A stretch of 64,000 nt of DNA from NCBI GenBank assembly GCA_017509245.1, contig JAFWQC010000025.1, positions 20,808 through 84,807 on the forward strand, in the 5' to 3' direction. Positions 17,269 through 27,430 of this stretch are shown here, piece by piece. Below the pieces are notes generated by a model. It did not search any database and had not been told where the DNA came from. It saw only the letters and a list, made by a program, of their open reading frames with translations. Every line of letters begins with the position of its first letter. The first letter of the stretch is position 1. The position numbers and the translations under genes were made by a program. The DNA comes from Clostridiales bacterium. GTDB taxonomy: Bacteria > Bacillota > Clostridia > Saccharofermentanales > Saccharofermentanaceae.

Positions 17269-18081
17269 TCAAAGTGACTCGAAATGCGGCTTATGATCCT
17301 TAAAGTAGACTGTTTCCTTGAACCCTAATGACTTAAGATATTCAACTGCTTCCGTGAAGCATACCGCAAACGTGCCGGGGAAGTGGGAGTCGGAGCCCAA
17401 AGTTATGAACTTGCCGCCCATGTCCCTGTATCTGTTAAGGATTGCAGCATCGGGAAGGTCTCTTGTAAAGCCGCCTTGCCTGTGTTTCTGGATGGATTTT
17501 GTGTTGATCTCCAGAGCTTTTTCCTTGGCGATCATTACTTCAAAGAGCCTGTCGATCTCTTTAGGGGTCTCTTCGTAAGTTATGAAATCGTTCTTGTTGT
17601 CCGCATATCTGTTGATGTAGTCGTAGTGGGCTACAACGTCGAAATTATTACATTTCTCGCACATCTCGGCCATTTTGTTGATATATTCGCTGTGAAGCTC
17701 TTTTGCGGGCATCTGATAGCATTCGCGGTCGACATAGAAATCCTTGCCCCTGAACAGGTGAACGCTTAAAAGTACGACATCCAGAGGTATGGAAGCAGCA
17801 ACTTTGTCGATCTCTCCGGCTACATGAGTCTGATATCCGAACTCGATGCCTTTGAGGAGCTCAAAATCGCCTGCCTTGGCGCGCCATTCTTCAAAAGTCC
17901 TGTTGTATTCATCAAGGTCGAACATCCAGTTTAGACCGTCGTCGACATAGTCTATTTCGTAATGTTCAGTGATTCCGATCCTGTTAAAACCTGCCTGTTT
18001 AGCCTGTGCTATAAGTTCATCGATCGACTGGCCGGCGTCAGCCGAAAAGTGTTTTGTGTGATTGTGTCCGTCTGTTACCAT
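17269..18081 (-). CDS. PHP-domain phosphatase, histidinol-phosphatase HisJ family
   Basis: 270 residues, whole length is a PHP metal-dependent phosphoesterase. Metal-site motifs: DGHNHTKHF near 4-12, ITEHYE near 37, Glu of KGIEFGY near 78, SVHLF near 106, VAHYDYI near 149, and GSDSHFP near 229. The HisJ/HisK type dephosphorylates histidinol phosphate, the penultimate histidine step; related PHP proteins act on other phosphates. No his genes are adjacent. Divergent from the M18 aminopeptidase. Confidence 0.8.
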   Translation of the reverse strand: MVTDGHNHTKHFSADAGQSIDELIAQAKQAGFNRIGITEHYEIDYVDDGLNWMFDLDEYNRTFEEWRAKAGDFELLKGIEFGYQTHVAGEIDKVAASIPLDVVLLSVHLFRGKDFYVDRECYQMPAKELHSEYINKMAEMCEKCNNFDVVAHYDYINRYADNKNDFITYEETPKEIDRLFEVMIAKEKALEINTKSIQKHRQGGFTRDLPDAAILNRYRDMGGKFITLGSDSHFPGTFAVCFTEAVEYLKSLGFKETVYFKDHKPHFESL

Positions 18082-18167
18082 TTATGTCCTCTTAATTAAA
18101 AGATTTATTTTTTCATTAATGGTATCATAACACTTATATAAAAGAGTTATAGAAAAGAGGTAAATTT

Positions 18168-19604
18168 ATGCCTAAGAAGAAAGAAACAGGAAAAATCAAA
18201 GCCAGTGAGCTTTTCGCTGAGTTTCCTAATCTTTATGAGAAAGCGTCTGAAGATGATCTTGCGGCAACTTTTGAGTTTGCCGAAGAATATAAGGCGTTTC
18301 TGGACGATTCCAAGACGGAGCGCGAGTTTGCAAGGAATGCGATCCTGGCTGCCGAGGACCTGGGATATGTCGACATTGCCACAAAAGACAGCTTAAAGCC
18401 CGGTGACAAAGTATACCAGAGCATTAAGGGAAAGGGTTTTGCGGCTGCCGTTATCGGTAAGAAGGGTCCCGCTGAAGGATTTAATATCCTTGGCGCACAC
18501 ATCGATTCACCCAGGCTTGATCTTAAGCCCAATCCCATTTATGAGGACAGCGATACCGTTTATTTCAAGACCCACTATTACGGCGGACTCAAGAAATATC
18601 AGTGGACAACGATCCCTTTGAGTGTTCACGGTGTTGTCTTTACCAATGACGGTAAAATGCACGAGATCGTTGTAGGTGAGAAGGAAGATGACCCTATATT
18701 CTATATCACTGACCTGCTTCCCCACCTTGGAAATGAGCAGATGAACAAGAAGGCATCTGAGTTTATTCCTGCTGAGGATCTTAATGTCATCATCGGCGGC
18801 ATTCCTTTTACTGAGGAAAAGAAGACCAAGGATATTTTCAAGGCAGGAGTCCTGAAGATCCTTTTCGAGCAGTATGGTATCAAGGAAAAGGACTTCGTAT
18901 CGGCCGAGATCGAGATCGTTCCTGCCACAAAGGCCAGAGATGTCGGCTTTGACCGTGCTTATATCGCTGCTTACGGCCACGATGACAAGGTTTGTGCTTA
19001 TCCTGCATTGAGAGCACTTCTTGCACAGGAAAAGCCTAAGAAGACCTGCGTATGCCTCCTTACCGATAAGGAAGAGATCGGCTCTTATTCGAATTCAGGT
19101 GCTACATCCAATCTTTATGAGAATTTCCTTATGGAGGTTTTCGCGAAGGCAGAGGGCGGAATAGACAAGTTCAATACTTTAAAGTTCCGTAAGGCTTTGG
19201 CTGCTACGAAGATGCTCTCAACGGACGTAACAACAGCTTACGATCCGAAGTATTCCTCTGTTTTCGAGAAGAATAATACGGCATTCATGTCACACGGCCT
19301 TAAGATCGAGAAATATACGGGTGCCAGAGGCAAGTCCGGATGCTCTGAGGCTACAGGTGATTTCATTGCCGAGATCACTGACATCTTCGAGAAGAATTCG
19401 ATCCCGTGGCAGACAGGCGAGCTCGGACGTATCGATGCCGGCGGCGGCGGAACGATCGCGGCTGTAATGGCTGAACTAGGTATGGATGTTGTCGATATGG
19501 GTGTTCCCGTATGGTCAATGCACGCACCTGTCGAGGTTATTTCCAAGATCGATCTTTATTATCTGTTCCTCGGGTACAAAGCATTTATTGAGAATATTGG
19601 TTAA
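18168..19604 (+). CDS. apeA: M18-family aminopeptidase
   Basis: Zinc metallopeptidase removing N-terminal residues from peptides in the cytosol; 478 residues, typical of the clostridial M18 (ApeA/LAP4) group. Seen: GAHIDSPRLDLKPNP near 106 (metal His and Asp), TDKEEIGSYSNSG near 302 (catalytic Glu pair), and a C-terminal MHAPVEVI with the last metal His. GAGGT precedes ATG 18168. Its stop overlaps the cardiolipin synthase start by one base (TAATG). Confidence 0.9.
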   Translation: MPKKKETGKIKASELFAEFPNLYEKASEDDLAATFEFAEEYKAFLDDSKTEREFARNAILAAEDLGYVDIATKDSLKPGDKVYQSIKGKGFAAAVIGKKGPAEGFNILGAHIDSPRLDLKPNPIYEDSDTVYFKTHYYGGLKKYQWTTIPLSVHGVVFTNDGKMHEIVVGEKEDDPIFYITDLLPHLGNEQMNKKASEFIPAEDLNVIIGGIPFTEEKKTKDIFKAGVLKILFEQYGIKEKDFVSAEIEIVPATKARDVGFDRAYIAAYGHDDKVCAYPALRALLAQEKPKKTCVCLLTDKEEIGSYSNSGATSNLYENFLMEVFAKAEGGIDKFNTLKFRKALAATKMLSTDVTTAYDPKYSSVFEKNNTAFMSHGLKIEKYTGARGKSGCSEATGDFIAEITDIFEKNSIPWQTGELGRIDAGGGGTIAAVMAELGMDVVDMGVPVWSMHAPVEVISKIDLYYLFLGYKAFIENIG

Positions 19605-21160
19605 TGGCTAAAAGAACGGTAGAACGCAAAACTGCAATTAAGAACAGCGTAGGCAGGATAATTGTCTACAGCTTGATCATTATTGCCCAGATTGTTTCTT
19701 TTGCCGTTCTTGTTTACCTGCTCGGTAATAAATACCCGGCGCTGGCATTCGTTTTCAGAGCGATTGCACTTATAACGGCCCTTGGTATCAATGCGAGAGA
19801 TTCAAATGGCGCTTTCAAGCAGATCTGGGTAATCGTGATCCTTACGTTCCCGATTACGGGTCTTTTGTTCTATGCCCTCAATAATTTCAGTCTTTCCAAG
19901 CATAAGATCAAGAAAAGGCTTGATGAAGTTGATCTTAAGGTGTTCAGCCACCTGAATCATAATGATGTTATCTTTGATAAGTTTATGGAGGAGTCTCCGG
20001 CTAATGCTTCTTCGGCTAAATATTTGAGGAGCCTTAATTTCCCGATTTATGAGGGAAATGCGATCAAGTATTATCCCGATTGCTATGACTGCTACAAAGA
20101 GCAGATCGAGGATATCAAGAAGGCAGAAAAATATGTCTATCTTGAATATCATGCTATAGAGACAAAAGAGTCTTTCGAAGCGCTTCACGAGGCTTTGAAG
20201 GAGAGAGCAGCTGCAGGTGTTGACTGCAGAGTCTTATATGATGATGTAGGTTCATTCGTATTTATAAGCAGGCAGTTTGTTAAGATGCTTGAGTCTGAAG
20301 GCATCAAGTGCAATGCATTTAACCCTGCTTATCCGCTGCTTCAGCTGTTCATGAATAACAGGGACCACAGAAAGATCACCGTTGTTGACGGCACAATCGG
20401 ATATACGGGCGGATATAACATTGCAGATGAGTATTTCAACATCGTAAATCCATACGGACATTGGAAGGATAATGGTGTCAGGATCGAAGGCCCTGCCGTA
20501 AAGAGCCTTACCGCGATGTTCGTTGAGATGTGGAACTTTGCCGATGTTAAACGCAAGGTGGTTGATAAGATACCATTCGAAAGGCTCAAGATCGAACCTG
20601 TAAGCGGTGTTAAGGGCTACTGCGTTCCATACTGCGACAGCCCTCTTGATAATGAGCCGGTCGGCGAGAATGTATATCTCAATATCATCAACAATTCGAT
20701 CAATTACTGCTGGTTCATGTCGCCATATCTCGTCCTGTCCGATGAGGTCGCAAGAGCATTAAAGATTGCATGCATGAGAGGCGTTGACGTAAGGATTATG
20801 ACTCCCGGTATCCCTGATAAGAAGGTTACTTATAACGTCACAAGATCGTATTACAATATGCTTGTTGAAAGCGGAGTCAAAGTTTACGAATATACGCCCG
20901 GGTTCAATCACTCGAAAACCGTTATCTCGGATGACAAATGTGCGGTAGTAGGCACTATCAATCTTGATTTCAGGAGCCTTTACCACCATTTCGAAAATGC
21001 TCTTTATTTGTACGATAACGACTGTATTCCGGATATCAAAAAAGACTTTATTGATACTTTTGAGATATGCCGCGATGTTACCGAAGATTACAGGAAAAAG
21101 CCGAATATCTTCGTATGGTTCTTTAAGTCAATCCTGAGACTTATTGCGCCGTTGCTATAA
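19604..21160 (+). CDS. cls: Cardiolipin synthase, phospholipase D superfamily
   Basis: Joins two phosphatidylglycerols to cardiolipin and glycerol at the membrane. 518 residues: two N-terminal membrane helices (about 15-38 and 44-90), then two PLD domains with HKD motifs at H255-K257-D262 (followed by TIGYTGGYNI) and H436-K438-D443 (followed by VGTINLDFRS). It shares one base with the preceding aminopeptidase stop and is part of a long same-strand run of envelope genes. Confidence 0.92.
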   Translation: MAKRTVERKTAIKNSVGRIIVYSLIIIAQIVSFAVLVYLLGNKYPALAFVFRAIALITALGINARDSNGAFKQIWVIVILTFPITGLLFYALNNFSLSKHKIKKRLDEVDLKVFSHLNHNDVIFDKFMEESPANASSAKYLRSLNFPIYEGNAIKYYPDCYDCYKEQIEDIKKAEKYVYLEYHAIETKESFEALHEALKERAAAGVDCRVLYDDVGSFVFISRQFVKMLESEGIKCNAFNPAYPLLQLFMNNRDHRKITVVDGTIGYTGGYNIADEYFNIVNPYGHWKDNGVRIEGPAVKSLTAMFVEMWNFADVKRKVVDKIPFERLKIEPVSGVKGYCVPYCDSPLDNEPVGENVYLNIINNSINYCWFMSPYLVLSDEVARALKIACMRGVDVRIMTPGIPDKKVTYNVTRSYYNMLVESGVKVYEYTPGFNHSKTVISDDKCAVVGTINLDFRSLYHHFENALYLYDNDCIPDIKKDFIDTFEICRDVTEDYRKKPNIFVWFFKSILRLIAPLL

Positions 21161-21181
21161 AACATTTAGAAAGGGACTTTT

Positions 21182-22444
21182 ATGTCTATCAGATTCTATA
21201 ACTGCAGAATACTTACCATGAAAGACAGCAATGTCATTGAAGGCGAACTTTGGACTGATAATGACCGTATCAGCTACATAGGGCCTTCAATTGATAAGGC
21301 TGATAAGAAATTTGACCGCGAGATCGACTGCAAAGGCAATCTCCTTATGCCGGGTCTTAAGAATGCACATACGCATTCAGCAATGACATTTTCGAGATCT
21401 CTTGCAGATGAATACTGCCTTGATGACTGGCTTCATAAAGCTATCTTTCCGAGAGAAGCAAAGCTTACTCCTGAAGCAGTTTACTGGTATGCGAAGCTCG
21501 CTTATGCCGAATATCTTGCAGGCGGTATCACTTCATGTTTTGACATGTATTTTTTCCGTGAATTGACTGCCCGGGCAGCAATTGAGACCGGTTTCAGGCA
21601 CGTCTTCTGCGGTGCAGCCAATGATTTCGGCGGTTTCGATGAACTTGAAGGTTATTATAATTCACTAAATTCCATGGATCCGCTCGTATCCTTTATATTC
21701 GGTTTCCATGCTGAATACACGACTTCTGAGGACAACCTCAAGCGTATGGCGGACATTGCCCATAAATATGAGGCTCCCGTATTCACGCACATTTCCGAGT
21801 CTTATCCTGAAGTTGAAGGCTGCAGGGAAAGATACGGAGTTACGCCTGCAGTCCTCTTTGACAGATTAGGCATATTCGACTACGGCGGAGGCGGTTTCCA
21901 CTGTGTCTGGTTCACGGATGAGGACAGGGATATTTTCAAAAAGAGAGGTTTATGGTCCGTATTTAACGCATGCTCTAACTTAAAGCTTGCAAGTGGTATC
22001 ACGCCTGTCTATAAGTTCATCGAAAATGATATGAAGATAGCGATAGGTACAGACGGTGCAGGTTCTAATAACGCGCTTTCAATGTTCCGTGAGATGTATC
22101 TTGATACAGTTCTTTCCAACGTTGAGACACATAATGCTGCTGCAGTTGATCCTTTTACGATCCTTAAAGCAGGAACCACGGGCGGCGCTCTTTGCATGGG
22201 CCTTAATGATTCTGATGTTCTTGATACAGGCAAGAAGGCTGATATCATCATGATCGACATGAAGAAGCCTTCGATGCAGCCTGAGAACAACATCATAAGG
22301 AATCTTATTTACAGCGGTGATAATTCGATCGTAAAGATGACCATGATCGACGGTAAGATCCTTTACGAGGATGGTAAATACACAACCATCGACATCGATG
22401 AGGTCATCCGTGAGAGCAATAAACTTCTGGAAGGACTTGCCTGA
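21182..22444 (+). CDS. Amidohydrolase, MtaD/SAH-deaminase-like
   Basis: 420 residues, TIM-barrel amidohydrolase superfamily. Metal ligands: HTHSA near 60, His in THISESYPE near 201, His in GGFHCVWF near 232, and Asp in GTDGAGSNN near 287. The arrangement fits the chlorohydrolase/5'-methylthioadenosine and S-adenosylhomocysteine deaminase group; cytosine or guanine deaminases are less likely. AAAGGGA precedes ATG 21182. It is 9 bp from the ABC exporter pair, with no clear functional link. Confidence 0.78.
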   Translation: MSIRFYNCRILTMKDSNVIEGELWTDNDRISYIGPSIDKADKKFDREIDCKGNLLMPGLKNAHTHSAMTFSRSLADEYCLDDWLHKAIFPREAKLTPEAVYWYAKLAYAEYLAGGITSCFDMYFFRELTARAAIETGFRHVFCGAANDFGGFDELEGYYNSLNSMDPLVSFIFGFHAEYTTSEDNLKRMADIAHKYEAPVFTHISESYPEVEGCRERYGVTPAVLFDRLGIFDYGGGGFHCVWFTDEDRDIFKKRGLWSVFNACSNLKLASGITPVYKFIENDMKIAIGTDGAGSNNALSMFREMYLDTVLSNVETHNAAAVDPFTILKAGTTGGALCMGLNDSDVLDTGKKADIIMIDMKKPSMQPENNIIRNLIYSGDNSIVKMTMIDGKILYEDGKYTTIDIDEVIRESNKLLEGLA

Positions 22445-22453
22445 AATTAAGTC

Positions 22454-24178
22454 ATGAAACTTCTTTTAAGCCATATCGGTAAATATAAAGCAGCTTCGAT
22501 CTTAAGCCCTGTGTTTAAGCTGCTTGAAGCATGCTTTGAACTCATTGTTCCGCTTATTGTTGCGGGTGTTATCGATAATGGTATCAGGAAGGGTGACGCG
22601 GATTATGTCTGGACGCATGTTCCTATCCTCGTGCTTTTCGCTGTCGTGGGATTTGCAAGTGCCATTACTGCACAGTATTTCGCCGCTTATTCAGCGACAG
22701 GAATATCCTCCGGCATCAGAAAGAGCCTTCACGATAAGCTTCAGACATTATCTGTAAGCGATTATGAGAAGATCGGCTCTTCCGGAATGGTTACGCTCCT
22801 TACATCAGACGTTAACCAGATTCAGACAGGGATCAATCTTTTCTTAAGACTTCTCTTAAGATCGCCTTTTATCGTTATAGGCGCTTGTATTATGGCTGCA
22901 ACGGTAAAGCCTTCGATAGCTTTGATCCTTGTAGGCTGTACGGCCTTTTTGGCTGTAGTGATTGCCCTCAATATGAAGTTCTCGATCTTAAGGCACAAAG
23001 AATCCCGAGCAGGTCTGGACAGCCTTGTTAAGAAGACTTCTAACGGGATTGCAGGCGAACGTGTTATCAGAGGCTTTAACAAAACACGGAATGATTTTGA
23101 GAAGTTCGAACAAAAGAGCCGCAGTCTTAAATTATCCCAGATAAGGGCTGCTGATTTTGCCGCATGGCTTAATCCTTTGACATATGCGGCAGTTAATCTC
23201 GGAATCTGCCTCCTGATCTACAGGGGTTCTATTCATTTCAACGCAGGAGATCTTACTGACGGACAGGTTGTAGCGCTCTACAACTATATGTCCCAGATCC
23301 TTATAGAGCTTGTAAAGCTTGCAAATCTCATTGTTTCAGTATCCAGGGCTTATGCATGCCTTAAAAGGGCAGAAGGACTTATGGATATTTCAAGTACAGC
23401 AAATAACGGAGCTGAAACACTTCCTTTAGGAACACCGCTTTCCGTATCAATGAAGAATGTCTCATTCACATACCAGGGTAATGTCGAAGAATCAGTAAAA
23501 GACTTTACGATCGATATCAAACCCGGTGAGACTATCGGCATTATAGGAAGCACGGGATGCGGCAAATCCACTGCTGCAGCACTTATTGCAGGTATCTATA
23601 ATGCTAATGAAGGTGAAGTTGATATCAACGGCACTAATATAAAGGACATAGCGCTTTCAAGCCTTGCTTCTGCTATTGGTATGAGTCTTCAGAAAACCAG
23701 ACTTTTCAAGGGTTCACTTAAAGAAAATATTACTCTCGGAAGAACTGCTCTGACGGATGAAGATATTGATTCCGCATGCAAAGCTTCGTGCAGTGATGAT
23801 GTTATAGCAACTAAAAAGGAAGGCCTGGACTTCGTCATTTCCGACGGCGGAGCGGGACTTTCTGGCGGCCAGAGGCAGAGGATCGGAATAGCAAGAGCTT
23901 TGGCAGGCAATCCCGGCCTTGTTATCCTTGATGACTCAACGTCTGCATTAGACTGGGGAACTGAAAAGAGGCTTCTTAATAATCTTAAGGATCTTCCGGT
24001 TAAGCCTACGCTTATCCTCGTCTCGCAGAAGGTCAGAACCTGTATGAACTGTGACCGCATCATTCTTATGGATGACGGCAGGATTGAGGCAGTAGCATCT
24101 CATGAGGAGCTTCTAAAGATATCAGAGAACTACAGATATATGAATTCTCTTCAGATGAAGGGAGGCGCAGCATCATGA
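22454..24178 (+). CDS. Heterodimeric ABC exporter subunit, degenerate-site NBD
   Basis: 574 residues: six-helix transmembrane domain (to about 310) fused to an ATPase domain. Walker A GSTGCGKST is near 366 and the signature LSGGQRQRIG is intact. The catalytic Glu after Walker B is Asp494 (LVILDDSTSALD) and the switch His is Gln525 (VSQKVR), so this subunit supplies the inactive Walker B/H-loop half. This matches asymmetric heterodimers such as BmrC/BmrD and TM287/288. It overlaps the partner gene by 4 bp. Substrate (drug, peptide or lipid) unknown. Confidence 0.88.
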   Translation: MKLLLSHIGKYKAASILSPVFKLLEACFELIVPLIVAGVIDNGIRKGDADYVWTHVPILVLFAVVGFASAITAQYFAAYSATGISSGIRKSLHDKLQTLSVSDYEKIGSSGMVTLLTSDVNQIQTGINLFLRLLLRSPFIVIGACIMAATVKPSIALILVGCTAFLAVVIALNMKFSILRHKESRAGLDSLVKKTSNGIAGERVIRGFNKTRNDFEKFEQKSRSLKLSQIRAADFAAWLNPLTYAAVNLGICLLIYRGSIHFNAGDLTDGQVVALYNYMSQILIELVKLANLIVSVSRAYACLKRAEGLMDISSTANNGAETLPLGTPLSVSMKNVSFTYQGNVEESVKDFTIDIKPGETIGIIGSTGCGKSTAAALIAGIYNANEGEVDINGTNIKDIALSSLASAIGMSLQKTRLFKGSLKENITLGRTALTDEDIDSACKASCSDDVIATKKEGLDFVISDGGAGLSGGQRQRIGIARALAGNPGLVILDDSTSALDWGTEKRLLNNLKDLPVKPTLILVSQKVRTCMNCDRIILMDDGRIEAVASHEELLKISENYRYMNSLQMKGGAAS

Positions 24179-25896
24179 ACGCAAAGTCATTAAAGCGTCT
24201 CTTCTCATATCTTAAGGGTTCTACTGGCCTTGCGGTCTTATCTGTTATTATCGGATTGCTGTTCGGTGGCGCTACTGTTGCTATTCCTTATTTTGCAGGG
24301 AAGGCGATCGATGATCTTGGTGATACGGAAGCTCTTATCAAGTGTCTTCTTGTCATTGTGGGTCTTATTGTCCTCGCTGCTTTATTACAGTTTGCGCTGA
24401 TAAGGATGAATAACAGAATTGCCTTTAATATCGGCCAGAACTTAAGGAATGCCACATATTCCAAGATGCACAGAGTTAAGATGTCTTATATTGACAGGAC
24501 ATCCGCAGGAAAGCTTCAGAGCTTTATAATCAGTGATGTTGAGACCGTATCTGACGGTATGCTCTTATTCCTTAACCAGTTTGCATCTGGTATTGCAACG
24601 ATAATCATCACGCTTATCGTAATGTTCTATATTAACTGGAAGATCTCGCTTATAGTCGTAATCTTTACTCCGGTATCAATTGCGGTATCTACGGCTATCG
24701 CAAAAGGTGCATATAAGTCTTTTGCAAAACAAGCTGAGATAAGATCCAAGCAGACTTCTTTTGTTGCCGAATCGGTAAACAATTTCAGGGAATGTAAGAT
24801 CTATAACGTTACGGATACAAGGATCAACGGTTTTGATGAGATCAACGGTGAATACCGTAAGACATCTACGAAGGCAACTTTCCTGTCTTCGATCAGCAAT
24901 CCTTCGTCAAGATTTGTAAATGCACTTATCTATGCGGCTGTTGTGCTTACGGGATGCCTGTCCGGTATCGGCGGCGCAATCACTGTCGGTGCCCTGACGT
25001 CGCTCCTGGCTTATGCAAACCAGTTTATGAAGCCTTTTAACGACCTGTCCGCGGTATATACGGAACTGTCGGACAGCTTTGCTTGTCTTGCCAGGGTTTT
25101 CGAGTACTTAGACAGCCCTGAGATACCTGAAGAACCTGTAAGAGATGACCTGCCTTCCAAGGATGTTCAGTTCGATATTGAGTTTAAAAACGTCTCTTTC
25201 TCATATGTTGAGGGCAGACCTGTGCTTCAGGATATCTCATTTAAGGTAGGAAGGGGCGAATCGTTTGCGATCGCAGGCCCTACGGGATGTGGCAAGACTA
25301 CGCTTATTAATCTCTTGATGCGTTACTATGAGCCGGATTCAGGCGATATTTTGATCAACGGCAAGTCCATAAAGGACATTCCAAGGTCGGAACTCCGTCA
25401 CTATATCGGCTTTGTATCTCAGGATACGTGGCTTTCGGACGATACGGTTATGGAAAATATCAGGTTCTCCGGTGACCATATAACGGAAGAAGAGGCTGTT
25501 GAAGCGAGCAAAAAGGCCGGCTGTGATTCATTTATTAGAAAACTTCCAAAGCGTTATAATGAGATGTTGGATAACGACAGGGATGATATATCCGAAGGCC
25601 AGAAACAGCTGCTTACAATAGCAAGAGCCATGGCTTCAGACCCTTCGATCCTTATTCTGGACGAAGCAACATCATCAGTTGACGTTGTCACGGAAGACCG
25701 TATCCAGAAAGCCGTCAAAAAGCTTCTGAACGGCAGAACAAGTATTATAATTGCGCACAGGCTCTCGCAGATCACTTCCTGCGACAAGATCGTCGTAATA
25801 GACGGCGGCAAGGTTTCAGAGATCGGATCTCACGATGAGCTCATCGCAAACGGCGGATTCTATTCAAGGCTTTATGCCTCGTATATATCCGAATAA
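24175..25896 (+). CDS. Heterodimeric ABC exporter subunit, catalytic NBD
   Basis: 573 residues: six-helix transmembrane domain and ATPase domain. Walker A GPTGCGKTT near 372, catalytic Glu497 in LILDEATSSVD and switch His528 (IIIAHRLS) are intact, but the signature reads SEGQ instead of SGGQ. This is the expected complement to the preceding subunit: the deviant signature faces the deviant Walker B of its partner, leaving one working ATP site. Ten bp upstream of murD on the same strand. Confidence 0.88.
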   Translation: MNAKSLKRLFSYLKGSTGLAVLSVIIGLLFGGATVAIPYFAGKAIDDLGDTEALIKCLLVIVGLIVLAALLQFALIRMNNRIAFNIGQNLRNATYSKMHRVKMSYIDRTSAGKLQSFIISDVETVSDGMLLFLNQFASGIATIIITLIVMFYINWKISLIVVIFTPVSIAVSTAIAKGAYKSFAKQAEIRSKQTSFVAESVNNFRECKIYNVTDTRINGFDEINGEYRKTSTKATFLSSISNPSSRFVNALIYAAVVLTGCLSGIGGAITVGALTSLLAYANQFMKPFNDLSAVYTELSDSFACLARVFEYLDSPEIPEEPVRDDLPSKDVQFDIEFKNVSFSYVEGRPVLQDISFKVGRGESFAIAGPTGCGKTTLINLLMRYYEPDSGDILINGKSIKDIPRSELRHYIGFVSQDTWLSDDTVMENIRFSGDHITEEEAVEASKKAGCDSFIRKLPKRYNEMLDNDRDDISEGQKQLLTIARAMASDPSILILDEATSSVDVVTEDRIQKAVKKLLNGRTSIIIAHRLSQITSCDKIVVIDGGKVSEIGSHDELIANGGFYSRLYASYISE

Positions 25897-25905
25897 GGAG
25901 TTTAT

Positions 25906-27399
25906 ATGGCTAATTATATGTTGGAAGAGTTTAAGAACTACATAAACGGCAGAAAAGCCGCTGTTATCGGCATCGGCATATCAAATACACCATTGATCAA
26001 GTGGCTTGTCTCACTCGGCTGCAGTGTTACGGCTTGCGACAAGCTCACAGAGGAAGATCCGGTGCTCAGGAAGAATATCGACATGTTAAAGGAGATATCT
26101 CCTGATATTAAATGGTCTCTGGGTGAATCTTATCTTACTCATTTAAGGGAAGATCATTACGACATAGTCTTTAAGACCCCCAAGATGAGATTTGAGACCC
26201 CCGAACTTCAGGCATTAAAGGAGATGGGCTCAATCCTTACTACTGAGATGGAGCTCTTCATGAACCTTTGTCCTGCTGAGATATTCGCTATCACGGGTTC
26301 TGACGGCAAGACCACAACAACGACTCTTACTGCTGAGATATTGAAGCAGGCTGGATATAAGGTCTGGATCGGCGGCAATATCGGCACTCCGCTTCTTGAC
26401 AGGATCGCCGAGATCGGACCCGATGACAAAGTCGTTCTTGAACTGTCCTCATTCCAGCTTCTCGGCATGAGTACACCTGCAGATGTTGCGATCGTAACAA
26501 ATATCACGCCGAATCACCTCGATTTCCATAAGGATTACGATGAGTATATCCAGGCGAAGATAAATGCTTTCAGAAACCAGGGGCCTGTCGGCAAGGTCGT
26601 TCTTAATGCAGGCTGTGATCTTACATATGAGATGAAAGATATCGCAAGAGGCCGTGTTAAGCTGTTCTCTGCGAACAAGGGAAAGGTAATGAGAGCTGAA
26701 TCGCCTCTGTATCCAAGAGCATATACGGAAGACGGAAGGCTTATCTATGAGGAGAACGGCGACATCTTTGATATCTGCGGAATGGATGAGATCTTTATTC
26801 CCGGTGTTCATAATGTTGAGAATTTCCTTGCTGCAACTTGTGCAGTAATTGACTACGTTAAGCCTGAAGATATTGCCTATGTTGCAAAGACCTTTAAGGG
26901 CGTTCCGCACAGGATAGAATTTATCAGGGAGCTTGACGGTGTAAGGTGGTATAACTCATCCATTGATACTTCGCCCAACCGTTCACTTAATACGATGAAT
27001 GCGCTGGCTGCACGCAATGAGAAGGGCGTTCTGATCTGCGGAGGTGCCGACAAAAAGTGCCTTTATACCAAATTGGGCGACGCGATCCTCAATGTCTGTG
27101 ACAGGATCATAATTTACGGCTCAAATGCCGATCTTGTAACGGATATCATTGCCAAGGAAGCTCACGGACGCAAGTATGAGATATACAGGATCCCGGATAA
27201 TAAGGATGATGTCTATGAGTTCCCGAAGACCAGGGATAATGTCGTAAATGCTTATAAAGAAGCTATCATCAAGGCCAGAGAGTGGGCAAAACCCGGAGAG
27301 ATTGTTATTATGTCTTCTATAGGTACGTCCTATGACCATTTCAGGCATTTTGAACACAGAGGCGATATGTTCAGAGACCTCGTAAATGAACTTGAATAA
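25906..27399 (+). CDS. murD: UDP-N-acetylmuramoyl-L-alanine--D-glutamate ligase
   Basis: Adds D-glutamate to UDP-MurNAc-L-Ala in peptidoglycan synthesis, in the cytosol. 497 residues, somewhat longer than usual (about 450). An N-terminal Rossmann-like UDP-binding domain (AVIGIGISNTP near 18-28) is followed by the ATP loop GSDGKTTTT near 129-137, ELSSFQL near 178, NHLDFH near 204, and the C-terminal ligase domain with GVPHRIEFI near 331 and GGADKK. It sits outside the usual dcw cluster, next to leuA and uppP. Confidence 0.9.
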   Translation: MANYMLEEFKNYINGRKAAVIGIGISNTPLIKWLVSLGCSVTACDKLTEEDPVLRKNIDMLKEISPDIKWSLGESYLTHLREDHYDIVFKTPKMRFETPELQALKEMGSILTTEMELFMNLCPAEIFAITGSDGKTTTTTLTAEILKQAGYKVWIGGNIGTPLLDRIAEIGPDDKVVLELSSFQLLGMSTPADVAIVTNITPNHLDFHKDYDEYIQAKINAFRNQGPVGKVVLNAGCDLTYEMKDIARGRVKLFSANKGKVMRAESPLYPRAYTEDGRLIYEENGDIFDICGMDEIFIPGVHNVENFLAATCAVIDYVKPEDIAYVAKTFKGVPHRIEFIRELDGVRWYNSSIDTSPNRSLNTMNALAARNEKGVLICGGADKKCLYTKLGDAILNVCDRIIIYGSNADLVTDIIAKEAHGRKYEIYRIPDNKDDVYEFPKTRDNVVNAYKEAIIKAREWAKPGEIVIMSSIGTSYDHFRHFEHRGDMFRDLVNELE

Positions 27400-27430
27400 G
27401 CTATAAAGCTTCTTAGGTGGAGGAAAGTTT

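Noticed and set aside
27400..27430. T-box or leucine attenuator before leuA
   Set aside because: The gap to murD is only 31 bp; there is no room for a leader element.
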